Source: Pisolithus tinctorius (lineage: Eukaryota > Basidiomycota > Agaricomycetes > Boletales > Pisolithaceae). From it: a stretch of 64,000 bases of DNA. Shown in pieces: positions 27,807-39,013 of the stretch; position 1 is the stretch's first letter, and the number at the start of each line of letters is the position of its first letter. The notes below the pieces were generated by a model. That model worked only from the letters and a program-made list of their open reading frames with translations. It did no database searches and was not told the DNA's origin. The stretch is taken from contig JANFAH010000001.1 in assembly GCA_024663395.1 (NCBI GenBank), positions 3,968,001-4,032,000 on the forward strand, in the 5' to 3' direction. The translations under genes and the position numbers were made by a program.

Positions 27807-27893
27807 TCCGACCTGCCTGGCTCGAACAGGCGACCTCAAGATGGCAAGTTTATCCATTACAGTCTCGCGCTCTTCCAACTGAGCTAAGGTCGG
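27807..27893 (-). tRNA. tRNA-Tyr (GTA anticodon) with a 14-nt intron
   Basis: On the minus strand the 7-bp acceptor stem CCGACCT/AGGTCGG, the D arm (GCTC...GAGC), the anticodon stem CGAGA/TCTTG and the T arm GCCTG-TTCGAGC-CAGGC all pair. The anticodon loop is C-T-GTA-A-A. The intron TGGATAAACTTGCC (27843-27856) sits after base 37, the usual place for eukaryotic tRNA introns; tRNA-Tyr generally carries one. The mature length without CCA is 73 nt. Confidence 0.93.
27843..27856 (-). other. tRNA-Tyr intron
   Basis: These 14 nt lie between anticodon-loop positions 37 and 38. Removing them restores a canonical 7-nt anticodon loop. Confidence 0.85.
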
Positions 27894-27977
27894 TTGAGGT
27901 ACATGGCCCCTTTTGATTAAATGACAGCTGCCAACCATGTGGTCCCGGGAAGATTGGACAGGGCTGGACTATCAACG

Positions 27978-28766
27978 ATGGTCAAGAACAAGGGCAGGCG
28001 CGACGATGTCCCAAATCCCAACCATATCAGCAACAAGGATATCATCCAACGTCTCAACTTTTTGTACCAAGCCAGCACCCTACTCGGCACCATATCGCAT
28101 CCTTCCCCTCCGCACACATCGGTGACATGCAGCCCAGACGCACGACATGAGCCAAAGCGCAACAGAGTTGTCACAACTTCTGAACTCTCAAGGAGCTATA
28201 TAGATACAATGAAGATCGTCGGGCAGAAAACTAACACGAAGATGTTCGTGTTTTCCATCCCACATTCCCATCCAACGTCTGCACACATCTCATTGTGATC
28301 TCTTTCTTTAAGAGACCCCTCCGTCAAGCGCAGTTTGTGCAAAAGCTGCAGCTCGGTACTTGTGCCAGGCATTTCCGCTACGGTCCGGGTCAAAAGTGGG
28401 TGACTTGTATCCAATACTGAATCCTGCTCACTGTCAGCAGATTCGGCTTCACACGGCCACCTCGTTTCCTATGTATGTCATGTTTGCCAGTCGGAACGTC
28501 GCATACCGGCTCCGCCTGTTCTACCTGACAACGACACGGGAGTCTCATGCACAAACCAGCCTGCAACGGGAATCGCGGCAGCTAAATCTCACCAAGGCCG
28601 TCGACGGCACAAGGGACCAGTTCCCCGTCCGCCTCCCCACTTCGCTCGTGATATTGGTCACGTTGTATTTCGTGGAAGCCAGATTATCTCTGGAGTAGAT
28701 CCGGTATGCAATGACACAGGTATCGGTGAGAAGAACGGTACAGCGCCCACTGACACTAGTACATGA
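27978..28766 (+). CDS. rpr2: RNase P / Rpp21 (Rpr2) family protein
   Basis: This is a protein subunit of RNase P, the ribonucleoprotein that trims tRNA 5' ends. The first exon gives MVKNKGRRDDVPNPN, then HISNKDIIQRLNFLYQAS and SELSRSYIDTMKIVGQKTN. Two introns follow. The zinc ribbon reads DPSVKRSLCKSC in one exon and SYVCHVCQSERRIPAPP in the next, i.e. two CxxC pairs as in Rpr2/Rpp21. A basic tail ends at TGA 28764-28766. The exact splice at KI/DPSV is inferred from phase. The adjacent tRNA-Tyr lies on the opposite strand, 84 bp upstream of the ATG. Confidence 0.8.
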
Positions 28767-28955
28767 TGTCTAATGTAGGACTCGAGAGAATTACAACATG
28801 CATACAGACAGCAGTATGGGTAATATCGGTGACAGAAGCATAGGCACGATTGTAACCGCGGACCCAGCATGGAAGTATGGCCTAATAATGGCCATTTCGT
28901 GGTCAGCGATTTGCCCTCCGCACAATGAGAGGGCACGAACGATATTCCTGCTTGG

Positions 28956-29847
28956 TCAGAGTAGGATGGACAAGTATCGTTCGAGTTGAGCTAAGGATAC
29001 TAGGTCAACTCTTCGGAAGTGCAGCGGCTTCCCCAATCCACACACCATTGGATTATCGGGACAACATGAGACATAGCCCAGATTGGCTACGCTTCCGAGT
29101 GCAGCTGAATTATTCCAGCCTTCCCAATATTCACACGAAACGCTCCGATAGCTTATGTTCCATACACCAAAGTCCTGTTTGGGGAATCGTTGTGAAATGT
29201 CACCCTAGACAATTTTTAAAAAGTGACTCACTGAGTAACCTGGGTCTCTGTCAACAATGCAATCGTGCGCCGAGTCATGCAAATGACTTACCATAGTATG
29301 AAGCGTCCGACGGAAAGAATGTACTTGATATCGATGCAGACGGCCACGATAAATCGAAGTTGAGGTATTCGCCACCACTGCAAGAGAGTTAACTCATCAT
29401 GCCGCGCCGTGGGGTATGACAGCATGGTTATCGTACTTACGCATTTGGCCTAGAAGTAGTCGCATTGCACCATCCCTGTTCCGCGTATGGGCACAAATCA
29501 GTGATTTTCACGACCACAGAATTTGTGGTGTTTGGGTGAAATGGGGGACTGGCTGTGAACGCGTCCAACAAGGTCAGGTTGAAGCATTGCCCACAGGCAG
29601 GGCCATACGATGTGCTACTTCCGTACGCCATCTGGTTCATGGCAGCGGTTGGGTACAGCGTGCTGTTGATCGCGCACCCACACGCTGCGATGAAACCCTC
29701 GGGAAGGGTGTAGTGGGTCATGGTGGCATATCCGTTGGATGGGTATTGTATCCAGTCTGAGGCTAAAGCGAACGAGAGCAAAGACAGTAGGGCTGACAGA
29801 ACAAACGAGCGGTGGGCAGGCAGTAGTGTACTGCGATATAAAAACAT
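28956..29847 (-). CDS. Expansin-like secreted protein (double-psi beta-barrel)
   Basis: This is a secreted protein of the fungal expansin/cerato-ulmin-associated DPBB group; such proteins loosen cell-wall polysaccharides without cutting them. Residues ~1-30 form a signal peptide (MFLYRSTLLPAHRSF, VLSALLSLLSFALA). The barrel follows: SNGYATMTHYTLPEGF, AACGCAINS, YGPACGQCFNL, VVVKITDLCPYAEQGWCN. Later exons give GGEYLNFDLSWPSAS and QDFGVWNISYRSVSCEYWEGW. Three to four introns, one perhaps flanking a 14-nt exon, break the second half. The last ~25 residues are uncertain; I read to TGA at 28956-28958. Cys residues are consistent with disulfide bonds. Confidence 0.75.
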
Positions 29848-29993
29848 TTTAGGACGAGGGCAGCGCCAGATCTCAGAGGTGTAAGGGGTCCCGGGCCAAG
29901 TATTAGTCTTCCTGGCAGCGCTGTACCGCACAGCTCATTGTCAAGGGACAACTCATGCGTCGATGACAATAGAGTGCAGTTGCTCCAACAACA

Positions 29994-30676
29994 ATGAAGT
30001 TGTCATACCCGTTGCCAAACGACGCGCCGTACAATGACGCAGTGCTGGCCCTCAGGATTGCCCGTCATACGCCCTGCTCCGCATGTGATTCCTGTCAAGG
30101 CCTACGACCTCCGTCTGGCATCGCGCTGGTCTTAGGCGACCACTCTTGTCATAGCTCGTCACTCGGTGACCTGAATCAGTACGGGTCGGACGAGGACGAG
30201 CCTTCATATCTTGAAACGTGCCTCTGTGGACATGGCGTTCGCGAGCACGGAGCCGACGAGGCGACATTGGGTAGGGAGGAGTTCTCCCGCCGAGGTCGTC
30301 TGGCTATCCGTCTGGATGAAATGCTACAGGTATGCGCCTGCCCGTGTTCAGATATTTAGATCCTCAATAGCTCACGGCCTCGCGCTGGCGTTCATTTGGA
30401 CATCGTGGTTCGCAATCGCAGGACGTGGACAGGCTGTTGGATTTTGAATACACTGACGGCAACATGCTCTCGTTGAGGCAGCAAATAAAATTACCAGTAT
30501 CCTTGATTACCATGTCCCCTACTTCCCTAGGTAAGGCGGGTTCAGCCCCTTTCCAGCTACCTTCATGTCTTACTACCATCGTACAGATCGTTCCACACGA
30601 GCTCCGTCTTCTACACCCTCAATTTCGGCTGAAGAACCTCCCGTTAAGAGGCGTCGTCTTTCTCTCTCCCCACTGA
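29994..30676 (+). CDS. Cys/His-rich protein of unknown function, 3' end overlapping the gcn5 start
   Basis: From ATG 29994 the first exon carries HTPCSACDSCQGLRPPSGIA and later ETCLCGHGVREHGAD, i.e. CxxCxxC followed by CxCGHxxxxH, a plausible zinc site. After an intron (about 30331-30421) comes DVDRLLDFEYTDGNMLSLRQQIKLP. Beyond KLP every reading I tried runs past the Gcn5 ATG at 30565. The straight reading stops at TGA 30674-30676. The motifs could be an N-terminal extension of Gcn5, but I found no splice of realistic length that joins the two frames. The function is unknown and the 3' end is unreliable. Confidence 0.5.
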
Positions 30677-32296
30677 GTGACGCGGACGAGGATGAAGAGG
30701 ACGATAAACCACTGGCAGCCCAAGTTGGGTTGGCGTCTGATACACCTGTACGAACTACCCAGAGAAGCGGAAAGAAGACGTCGAGCATGAAGTCCAAGTC
30801 GCAGACAGCTCCCTCTGCTACGGATGACGTCAAGCCTGATGGTGCCTGCGTGAATGGCCACGTTTCAGGCGCAAAGGTCAAAATAGAGGAGAAGATGGAT
30901 GAGTCTCAGCTGACTCGGCTGGCGACTGGCGTAACTGTCGATGCTGGGCCTTCAGCATCTGCTGCGGTAAGTAACCCACTTTTGTTGCTTTGCATCTGGC
31001 TGAATTGGCATGAAGCCCCCAACGAAGACAGAGAAGGCTGCCTTTGTCGAGTTGCGCAAGGGCATAATCCAAATAACCGCGGTGGAGAATGATGGATCCC
31101 CTCGTTCACTGGTCATTTTGACTGGTTTAAAGACTCTTTTCCGCACGCAACTACCAATGATGCCTCGAGAATATATAGCTCGTTTGGTGTACGACAGGAA
31201 CTCCAAGGCGCTAGCAATAATAAAACGGGGGTACAAGGTGGTCGGTGGCATTTGCTACCGTCCGTTCCCTCATCGAGGTTTCGCGGAGATAGTCTTTTTC
31301 GCGACGGCGTCAGTAGACCAAGTCAAGGTATACCTAGTGTCACTTATCTCTTCGCCCGCGCACTCACCAATTCCAGGGATACGGAGGCATGCTCATGGAT
31401 CATTTCAAGGCTCACATCCGGAACACCTATCCCAACATCATGCACTTCCTTACCTATGCAGACAATTTTGCCGTCATTTTTTTCAAAAAGCAGGGCTTTT
31501 CGAAGGATATTACTTTGGATCGATCGGTATGGGCTGGGTACATAAAAGACTACGAAGGGGGTACTATCATGCAATGCACTATGCTGCGCAAGGTCAACTA
31601 CCTGGACAAGGCGAACATCATTGCGAAACAGCGTGGTGCGGTCGTCGCGAAGATTCGCGAGAAGTCGAAGTCGCATGTCATATACCAGGGCTTGCCGCAA
31701 TTTCAGGAGGGTGCACCGGAAGGTGTAACCGTAGATCCTAAGGACGTTCCAGGGCTTCGTGAGTATTCTCCGTTGCTCCCAGCTGTTTGACCCTGACTAC
31801 ATCTACCGTAGGAGAGAGTGGATGGACCCCTGGCATGGCTTCATAGTGCGTTTCCAACTGAATGGTGATGTGCCTGTTAATCACCCCATTTTTGACTCAG
31901 CCTGTCCTCAACTCCAAGAAGCGCCGAACAGAACTTTATACACCGACTTCTCGGAGACCTAAAAGCTCATCCGAGCGCATGGGCATTCTTGAATCCTGTT
32001 AATGGAGAGGAGGTCGTCGATTATTACGACGTCATCAAGAGACCTATGGGTTAGTGAGCTGCATCGTTAGGATCCCTTCGGCTTGTTCCGACCTCTTTAT
32101 AGATTTCAGCACGATGGAGCATAAACTCAATACGAATCAATATTCGAACATAAAAGCATTTATCGACGACACCCAGTTGATATTCGACAACTGCCGACTT
32201 TACAACCCAGAAGGTTCCGTTTACGTGAAGCACGCAGCAAAGCTCGAAAAATTTATGAAAGAGCAAGTCAATGATCATGCCAGGAGGTTGGCGTGA
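30565..32296 (+). CDS. gcn5: Gcn5 histone acetyltransferase (SAGA/ADA)
   Basis: This is the catalytic subunit of SAGA-type complexes and acetylates histone H3 tails. A Ser/acidic N-terminus (EEPPVKRRRLSLSPLSDADE) leads to the linker MDESQLTRLATGVTVDAG. The GNAT domain follows: NSKALAIIKRGYKVVGGICY, HRGFAEIVFFATAS with the catalytic Glu, and the acetyl-CoA loop DQVK|GYGGMLMDHF across an intron. LTYADNFAVIFFKKQGF, KDYEGGTIMQCTML and QGLPQFQEGAPEGV come next. The bromodomain ends the protein (EEVVDYYDVIKRPM, STMEHKLNTNQYS, IFDNCRLYNPEGS). Stop is TGA 32294-32296. All key motifs are intact. Confidence 0.93.
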
Positions 32297-32904
32297 GGCT
32301 TTTCCGGTCTCCTCGTTCTACTTTATGTACGTTTAGCTTGAGCAACTTGTATCTTACTCAAAGTCCTGGCACGAAAGTAATCGCAGTTTACGCCCAAGAA
32401 AATGTTCCGTACCCGAGTAGGGACTGCATCGTATCAGGATCATGGGGAAATGGTAAATATCCAAAATCTTAACTTCTACGTATCTGGGTGTTGCGTTTAT
32501 CCTGACAGTGTCCGCAGTCCCCCTTCCGGAGCTCAGCGATTGTCAACTTCAGGGCATGATGCATGACGATCGGCGCAGAACCAGTGACGTCGTTGCCGTG
32601 CAATGTTTGTGGGGTCTCAGATCTTTGGGCGCGCCAACTGGATTTCAAATCTGTGGAACGGCGCTTGGGGTCTCTTCGTCGATACGCTATAAATTTGGCC
32701 GCGCTCGCCCATGTACTTGTGTAGCACCGTTTGTAAACACCATGTCATCACCGGTACGTCTTTGTCCTGCCCGCTTTCGATGAGCTCTTCTGTTGAATTA
32801 TGATTTCTGTAGTCCACTGGCACTACAGAGCCGACTACCGTCCCAAGCTGCGGCAACCCTAAGTGTACTTGCAGGCCAAAGTAAGGGTTCGCGTTATAGG
32901 GCTG

Positions 32905-32970
32905 ATGGGTCATTCATCTCCTGTTCAATCCAGCTGTAACTGCAAACCTGGGGAATGCAGCTGTGGGTGA
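32905..32970 (+). other. Mini-ORF or exon ending in a CxC metal-thiolate-like motif
   Basis: The frame from ATG 32905 to TGA 32970 encodes 21 residues ending SCNCKPGECSCG. The CxC...CxC spacing is like that of small fungal metallothioneins, but the peptide is very short. It may be a chance frame or the last exon of an unplaced gene. Confidence 0.2.
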
Positions 32971-33294
32971 ACCGAGAGGCAGGGACAACTGTAACCAATA
33001 TTTTAGAAGGAAAACCTTTTCCAAGCACCAGATCCTGATGGCGGTTTGGTTTCGCTGATAAATGTTATGTTCGAAACGATCAAAGTTCTGAAATGTTTAT
33101 TCGCGCTATCTAATCAAACCTTGAGCGCTCGATGGACACGATGGAAGTCAGAGTAGCCAAAACGGGCTGCAGTATTCGCAGCCCAGATAATTTTGGAGCA
33201 CGAAACACGGCATGAGCAAGCCTACAGAGATGCAAAGATACATGAATACCTGAGATGAGCGCTGTAAAACGTGTATCCAAAGGGAGGGAATTGC

Positions 33295-33633
33295 TTAAAA
33301 AGTATATAACATTTTTTTTTTTACTTTTCGAAAGAAAGAAGGCAAAAAGAAATTGGGAGGCGGGCGTACGACGCTAGATAGCCCGTGAAAAATGAAGGCC
33401 TGGAGCTGGACGTCGACTTTGTTTCCCTCAAAACAGGCGCCTGGCTCGTCATGGGGAAGTAGAATCTGATAACAATTTGGAAGGATGACGACATGTCGCC
33501 AGGGGAGCTTGGACGAGTCCTGGTTATCGACCTTATCAGGCCAAACCAACTCCCCGAGGCGGTTCAAACCAGAAAAGCCCGTTTCAAGCAACGCAGGGAA
33601 AAGCAGGTCATCATAAGAGATGGGTGAGGGCAT
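33295..33633 (-). CDS. Hypothetical protein (single exon)
   Basis: An ATG at 33633 opens 112 codons beginning MPSPISYDDLLFPALLETGF and ending RKVKKKMLYTF. The composition is protein-like in the first ~90 residues, but I recognise no family. The same frame stays open for 12 codons upstream without an ATG. It may be part of a larger or decayed gene. Confidence 0.25.
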   Translation of the reverse strand: MPSPISYDDLLFPALLETGFSGLNRLGELVWPDKVDNQDSSKLPWRHVVILPNCYQILLPHDEPGACFEGNKVDVQLQAFIFHGLSSVVRPPPNFFLPSFFRKVKKKMLYTF

Positions 33634-34361
33634 GTGGTTCACGACATGCTGGAGATGCTCCCGAGCAAGGGGTTATTTTTGTTTAATGGGCAACGAGAAA
33701 CGGCGAAGACAGCCTTCAAGTGTGTAAGCAACAATGGGAGACTACCTAATTTGTGGGGCCGCAGGGTAAGAAGGTTTCAGCTAATTTACGATCCCTGATA
33801 GGTGAGCACCGACGGATCTAGGCTTGACGTAGTGGGACACGTAGGTGACGTAGAGGGTGAACGCTGCGGTGAAGGGCTATCCCCAAGGCAATTGAATGTT
33901 CCTTTAGGAGATGTTCAAGCGGGCAAAGCTGGAAACAGGTCAGGAGGGGCGAAGCCAACCCCTGTGACCGTTATCTCACTAAGACTGTGAGTAGAACTCC
34001 GCTTACAGGGGACAGAGCCTCAAGCTCAAGGACAGGCGGTATGACGAGCCCGGTGGCAGAGCCGCGGGTGGCCGTAACTTTCGGCCGCAGGCGGCCCGAG
34101 GGGATACGGCCTCGTAGTCTAGTTGCACCCAGTCGATTTGTCTCGAAAAAAAATCGCACCACGAAGTATGGGAATCCAGCGTTCTGCAGTATCTAAGTTG
34201 TGTTGCTTCGGGCTAAACCTTAGGCGGGGTTTCTTATAGGTTCGGTCATATACGACATAATGGTCAAGAAAGGGGCTTTGCATTGCTATTATCGTACATT
34301 CCAGTTGATCCGGAGGCATCCGGTATGGTATGTATGGAAACGCGTAAAACACTTATACATT

Positions 34362-35902
34362 TCAACGCTGTCCATCTAGTTGCTTTCACGTCAGCACCCC
34401 ATAGGACACTGCAGAGAGCATACTCACAAGCCTTGGTTTCGTATTTGCCAATGCCGACAATGACATTCTGGGGCTCTTGAGGCTTATCGGTAAGGTAGTT
34501 TTCAAGGATACTCTTTACGCCTTCGGCATAGCGTTTTTGTGCATCGAGTGTAGTACCCGAGTAGTGTGGCACCATGCCGTTGCCGCCGCCTAGCGGGTTC
34601 TTCGCCGTTCGCCAAATGTGGTCCCTGGGAGCCGGTTGAACGTTCCAGACGTCACCAGCATATCCTGCGAGACAGTGTCAGGACTGTTTGGCTCAGGGAA
34701 CACCCACACTGACCACTCAAATGCCCGGACTGAAGAGCATCGGCCACGGCATCTTTGTCGCAAATGGCTCCACGGGCGGTGTTGACGAGGTATGCCCCCT
34801 TCTTGAAATGCTTCAGGAGCTCTTCGTTGACCAAACCACGTGTGCCCTCGTGAAGTGGGCAGTTCACTGCGATAACGTCACATTGAGAGACAAACTCATT
34901 GAGATCTTCGACTCGGCGGGTTTTGACTGCCTTGGCAGCGGCTGTAACATGCCGGGGTTAGAAGGGGTGTCAGCGGGATGAGACCAAATCGAAGTAGTCC
35001 CACCTTCTGGAAGAGGAGCATAATCATAATAAAGGAGTTCCTTGCAGTCAAACGGTACCAACCGTTGAAGAACGCGATAGCCAATGCGGCCAGCACCGAT
35101 GGTACCGACGACCTTTCCCTCCAAATCGAATGCATTGCGTGCAATTTGAGAAACCTCCCAGTCACCACGTTCGATCATCTACGGCGTGCGTCAGGATAGG
35201 ATTCGGTGTTTTTAAGCCGACATTACATACCTCGTGAGCGGGAACAAAATTCCTCACGAGGAGCAGGATGGACATGAGAACGTGCTCCGCAACCGACACA
35301 ACATTCGATCCTGAGACTTCCAAAACTTGGACTTTATTCTTCACTGCAGCATTGAGGTCGATATGGTCGGACCCGACTCCAGCGGTAACACATAGCTTCA
35401 GGTTCTTGGCCTGTAAAGCAGATTTGTTATCCCTGGGCCAATGCTGATCGGAGTGCCTACCTTTTCGAATAAATCGGCGGTGAGATATCCCGGGTGGAAG
35501 GGTGTAGTGATCAGGATCTCGGCCTGGACAAGTAAGACCAAAATTGCTAAAACTTATTATAGGAATTAACACACGTCGACAATGTGTTTTTGGAAGTCGC
35601 TATCAGGGCCTTCCTTGGAGTCGGAGACCTAAAACGCAGTGAGTTGATTTGAACACCCCGAAGTCATCAGTACGCACAACATATTCGTGGCCTAGCGATT
35701 CAAGGTACTCGCGAAGTCCAAGCTACACAAGCGTCAAAACAAGAACCATGCATTACGTTTGTTATGCTTGCCTGGTTCTCAACAGTGCCAAGCAGACGAG
35801 ACTCGGCCTTGGCAGCATCACCACCTTTGTACAGAATTGCGAGAATCTACTTCAGGTTGTTAGGTCGAGTTCTCACATGGAGGAAGGCGAATTGACCTTC
35901 AT
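34362..35902 (-). CDS. NAD-dependent formate dehydrogenase
   Basis: This enzyme oxidises formate to CO2 with NAD+ in the cytosol, a sink for formate from methanol or oxalate breakdown. Splicing from ATG 35902 gives [22 protein letters not shown]. Then come [18 protein letters not shown], the active-site loop [16 protein letters not shown], the Rossmann motif [38 protein letters not shown] (catalytic Arg) and [13 protein letters not shown] (catalytic His). The last exon, after a 52-bp intron, restores ETKAYGQR and stops at TGA 34362-34364. It has about nine exons. Every motif of the D-2-hydroxyacid dehydrogenase-type FDH family is intact. Confidence 0.92.
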
Positions 35903-36316
35903 TCTTGGTTAGACGCGCGAAGGAAGTAGCTGTGAGAGAGAGGTATGAGTAGCTGGGATAAGGCAGGGTCCTGGTCGTTTTTATATGCAGACACTATCTT
36001 GTGTTCGATATAAATTCCCATCAGAACCCCCTTACGCCTGGACGAATTTAGCTGTCGTACAACCACGTACTACGGAGACTCGACCAGTTAATTTTGGCAG
36101 ATCGTGTCAGCACGGTCACATGAATTTGAGGTTTGCGGCGTTATGTAAAGAGGAATCCGGCCCCTTTGCGGAGCACCGCGATTACTTCATTACTCAATTC
36201 CTTATCGAACTCCGGGTTGTCTTGAAACACACTCAGTGAAGTTTGTGGCAGCCGGCATCGTGAAGAATTCTGTCCTCCACAGCATTGAATTAAAGCGAGA
36301 AGGTGCTCTGTATAAC

Positions 36317-37947
36317 TTATCTAGCGCGCTGAGAAGCAAAAAAGAAAGTCAGACAAGTGTATATATACATATCACCCGAGAAATACTCGCCACTATAATT
36401 GTCTATGATTGGATCACGATGATGACCTATGTTGATGGCATCATTCGACAACAGGTCCTTGTGTGCGTCAAATAGTTCCAGTCCATCTGCAGCCCTCTCT
36501 CTGTCCTTTCTTCTCCTCACAACCTCCCACTCAATGCGTAGGAATACCCACATCCATCTTCGTAGCACTTCCGCTACCTCGAGACAAAAGATTGCAACAC
36601 TGCCCTCAGACTGTAGATGGAGATGGCTCGACAATTTGACGGACCATGTCATCCGCAGCACCAGGTTGAGAAACACGACCAAGGGGTATACAGGGAGAGG
36701 GTATAGCAGAACGGGGCGAAGTCCATAAGGATAGGCAGAGCCGTGTCGACTCGTGCGGTGGAGGGACGGTGCGTGAGACGATTGGAGCCCGTCCTGGTGT
36801 AAAGGGAACCTGTCGACCGCGTAAAGAGGACGGTCATACGACTCGGTGCGGCGGAACTTTAGGACATCAAGGCCCCAGTCATTAGTCAAATCCCACCAGA
36901 ATGAATACAGGGAATTGATGACAACGGCAACGAGCCTGCGATACCGCCGTGTATTAATAACTATTCCACGTATAGATCGTGCTTACTCACCAAAGCCGAA
37001 AGAGGGGGTGCTCTCCATGCCACGCTTTGTGGCTAGCTGGTTCTCCACCAATTTTTACTAGCTCAGACTCGACTAGTCGCTGAGCTGCGGATAAAAATAT
37101 TACTGGAAACGAGGATGCGTATTTAATCGCGTTGAGGAGTGGACGGCGGCTGGTATTGGAGAGGGACCAATACTCGATGAGGCACTGGCGTAGACGGATA
37201 GCATATGGTAAACTGGAACATTTGGTCAAAAAGTCCACCCTCCAAGACCTGCTAGAGCGTAAAGGCAATACCTCATTAAACATGGTAATACCCATTGAAC
37301 CCACCCCTCATGTGTTGGAACGGACAACAAGCTCCCTCCAGGGAGCAGCATCCAAAATGACAGCCAGAGATCCCCCAATACTTTGGCATAGGAAGTGAGG
37401 ATGTCGGCAAAAATAACGTCCGAGAAGTATATTTGACTGTCAGACGCAGGGAAAGCGCATCTTCCTGCAGCACTAGAGGAATAGTAATGGATGTCGCACG
37501 CTGTGGAGCCAAAGGGACCTACAGCAAAAAGGAGTCCCTTTCGCGTTTATGAACGATGTCCGTTGTACACAGGAGAACGGTCAGTACGCTGAGAATGCAT
37601 ACTCCAGGGATGTATGCAAAGACATCCACGACAGCGACGTTTGAACACGTTTGCACTCTGTACAGCAGCCATGCACCGAAGCACCACGACGAATAAATGA
37701 CGAAAAGACGATAAAGAGGTGCATAAAAGACGCGTGTTGGAAGCTGTTTCTTGCGAGACGGGGGACTTGACTGCAGGGGTAGACAACTGTGGTCCTGTAG
37801 TTCCAGAACGCTTGGTCCGTCGACACCCAACCGTTCCAGGCCGTGAAGGTTCGTTGCCCAACCAAGGATACCCAGGCCAACCAAAAATAGAACACGGAAA
37901 GGTAACGGAAACATTGCAGCGAGAGGCTTTTCAACCTGAGCGTCCAT
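36317..37947 (-). CDS. erd1: Erd1-like EXS-domain membrane protein
   Basis: This is a Golgi/ER multi-span protein. Yeast Erd1 is needed for retention of ER proteins and Golgi phosphate recycling, and the EXS domain is shared with Xpr1/Pho91-type phosphate exporters. Start ATG 37947 (MDAQVEKPLAAMFPLPF) leads to VLFLVGLGILGWATNLHGLE. Later exons give DVIFADILTSYAKVLGDLWL and RRPLLNAIKYASSFPVIFLS. The EXS core follows as WHGEHPLFRLW, MTNDWGLDVLKF, WSVKLSSHLHLQSEGSVAIF and LEVAEVLRRWMWVFLRIEWE. The gene is divergent from snu23 with 161 bp between start codons. Several introns are present; the last reading ends at TAA 36317-36319. Confidence 0.88.
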
Positions 37948-38108
37948 TTCGACCCCTGCGTGTGCACGACCTTGACATTAACCGTGTGTTCAAATGACGG
38001 TAGTCTCGAGAGTAATGACTGCGCCCGGCATGAAGGTGCCACGCGACTGACTCGTCTTGCGGACTTTCCTATTTGGGTAAGTCGTCCGCTCTTGCTCGAC
38101 GTTTCACC

Positions 38109-38877
38109 ATGACAGATAAATCCGGCGCCTATGGAACCAAAGCTGCAGATACAGATTTTAGGAAGAAATGGGACAAGGAGGAATACGCGGAGCGAGCGAG
38201 GAAGAAGGACGAGGAGGAGAGGGAAAGGATGAAGGAGAACGAGGAGCGTATGAAAAAGGGTGCGTCCCGATGGCCTCTCTTGCGTGACATTTCTGACGAT
38301 GATACTTGCTCAGGCAAGGCTCCACGTAAAGCACGAAAGGAGGATTTACCTAAACCAACGGAACTCATGAAACGTCGGGAGGGCTCGCTCGAGCTGGAAA
38401 AGAATCTCAACAAAACAATGGTCGTCCAGAATCCCGGAGGTCGTGGTCCTGGGCAGCCCGGCTTTTATTGCGAGATGTGCAATCGCACGTACAAGGATAC
38501 CTCCGCCTATTTAGACCACATTAACGGAAGAGCTCGTAATGCTGTCTCTTGTTCAATTTACATTAGGCTAACGAAGCACAGACTTGAGAAAGTTGGGACA
38601 GACAACTCGCATAGAGCGCTCGACGTTGGCGCAAGTCCGCGCACGGATTGCCTATCTTCGTGAAAAGACAAAGGAAGCTTCCAACACGAAGGCATTTGAC
38701 TTCGACAAACGATTAGCAGAAGTGAAGGCCAAAGAAGCTGCCAGACGCATGGAACAAAAGGCTCAGAAGAAGGCCCAAAAGGAGCAGGCTCGCATCGCAC
38801 TCGTCGCGGAGGCGGAGGTGGACGATGAAATGACAAGACTTATGGGCTTTGGGGGGTTCGGGTCTTCCAAGAAGTGA
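38109..38877 (+). CDS. snu23: Snu23/ZMAT2-type U4/U6.U5 tri-snRNP zinc-finger protein
   Basis: This is a spliceosomal protein of the pre-activation complex. MTDKSGAYGTKAADTDFRKK is followed by a charged helical stretch (KWDKEEYAERARKKDEEERE). A short intron precedes KAPRKARKEDLPKPTELM. The matrin-type C2H2 finger reads PGFYCEMCNRTYKDTSAYLDHINGR|AHLRKLG, split by an intron near 38535. RIERSTLAQVRARIAYLREK and a basic C-terminus (GFGGFGSSKK) close it. Family length and motif order match. It is convergent with ils1, with 136 bp between stop codons. Confidence 0.9.
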
Positions 38878-39013
38878 ACTAACCCTGTCTCTTCACCAGT
38901 TCTTCCCCTGTCACGTTGGACCCTCCTTCCGGCGCATATTAACGTTTACTCCTTACAATCAGTGTATTCTAGTCGCACAACAGGTATCCAGCACTCATCT
39001 AACCAGAATTTCC

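Larger units (their letters stand above)
32297..34361. other. Spacer of 2 kb without a recognised gene
   Basis: Only fragments are visible: a cysteine-rich mini-ORF at 32905-32970 and an unassigned minus-strand frame at 33295-33633. The 33.8-34.2 kb part is GC-richer, and its frames are Ser/Pro/Thr/Gly-biased without motifs. An undetected multi-exon gene is possible. Confidence 0.35.
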
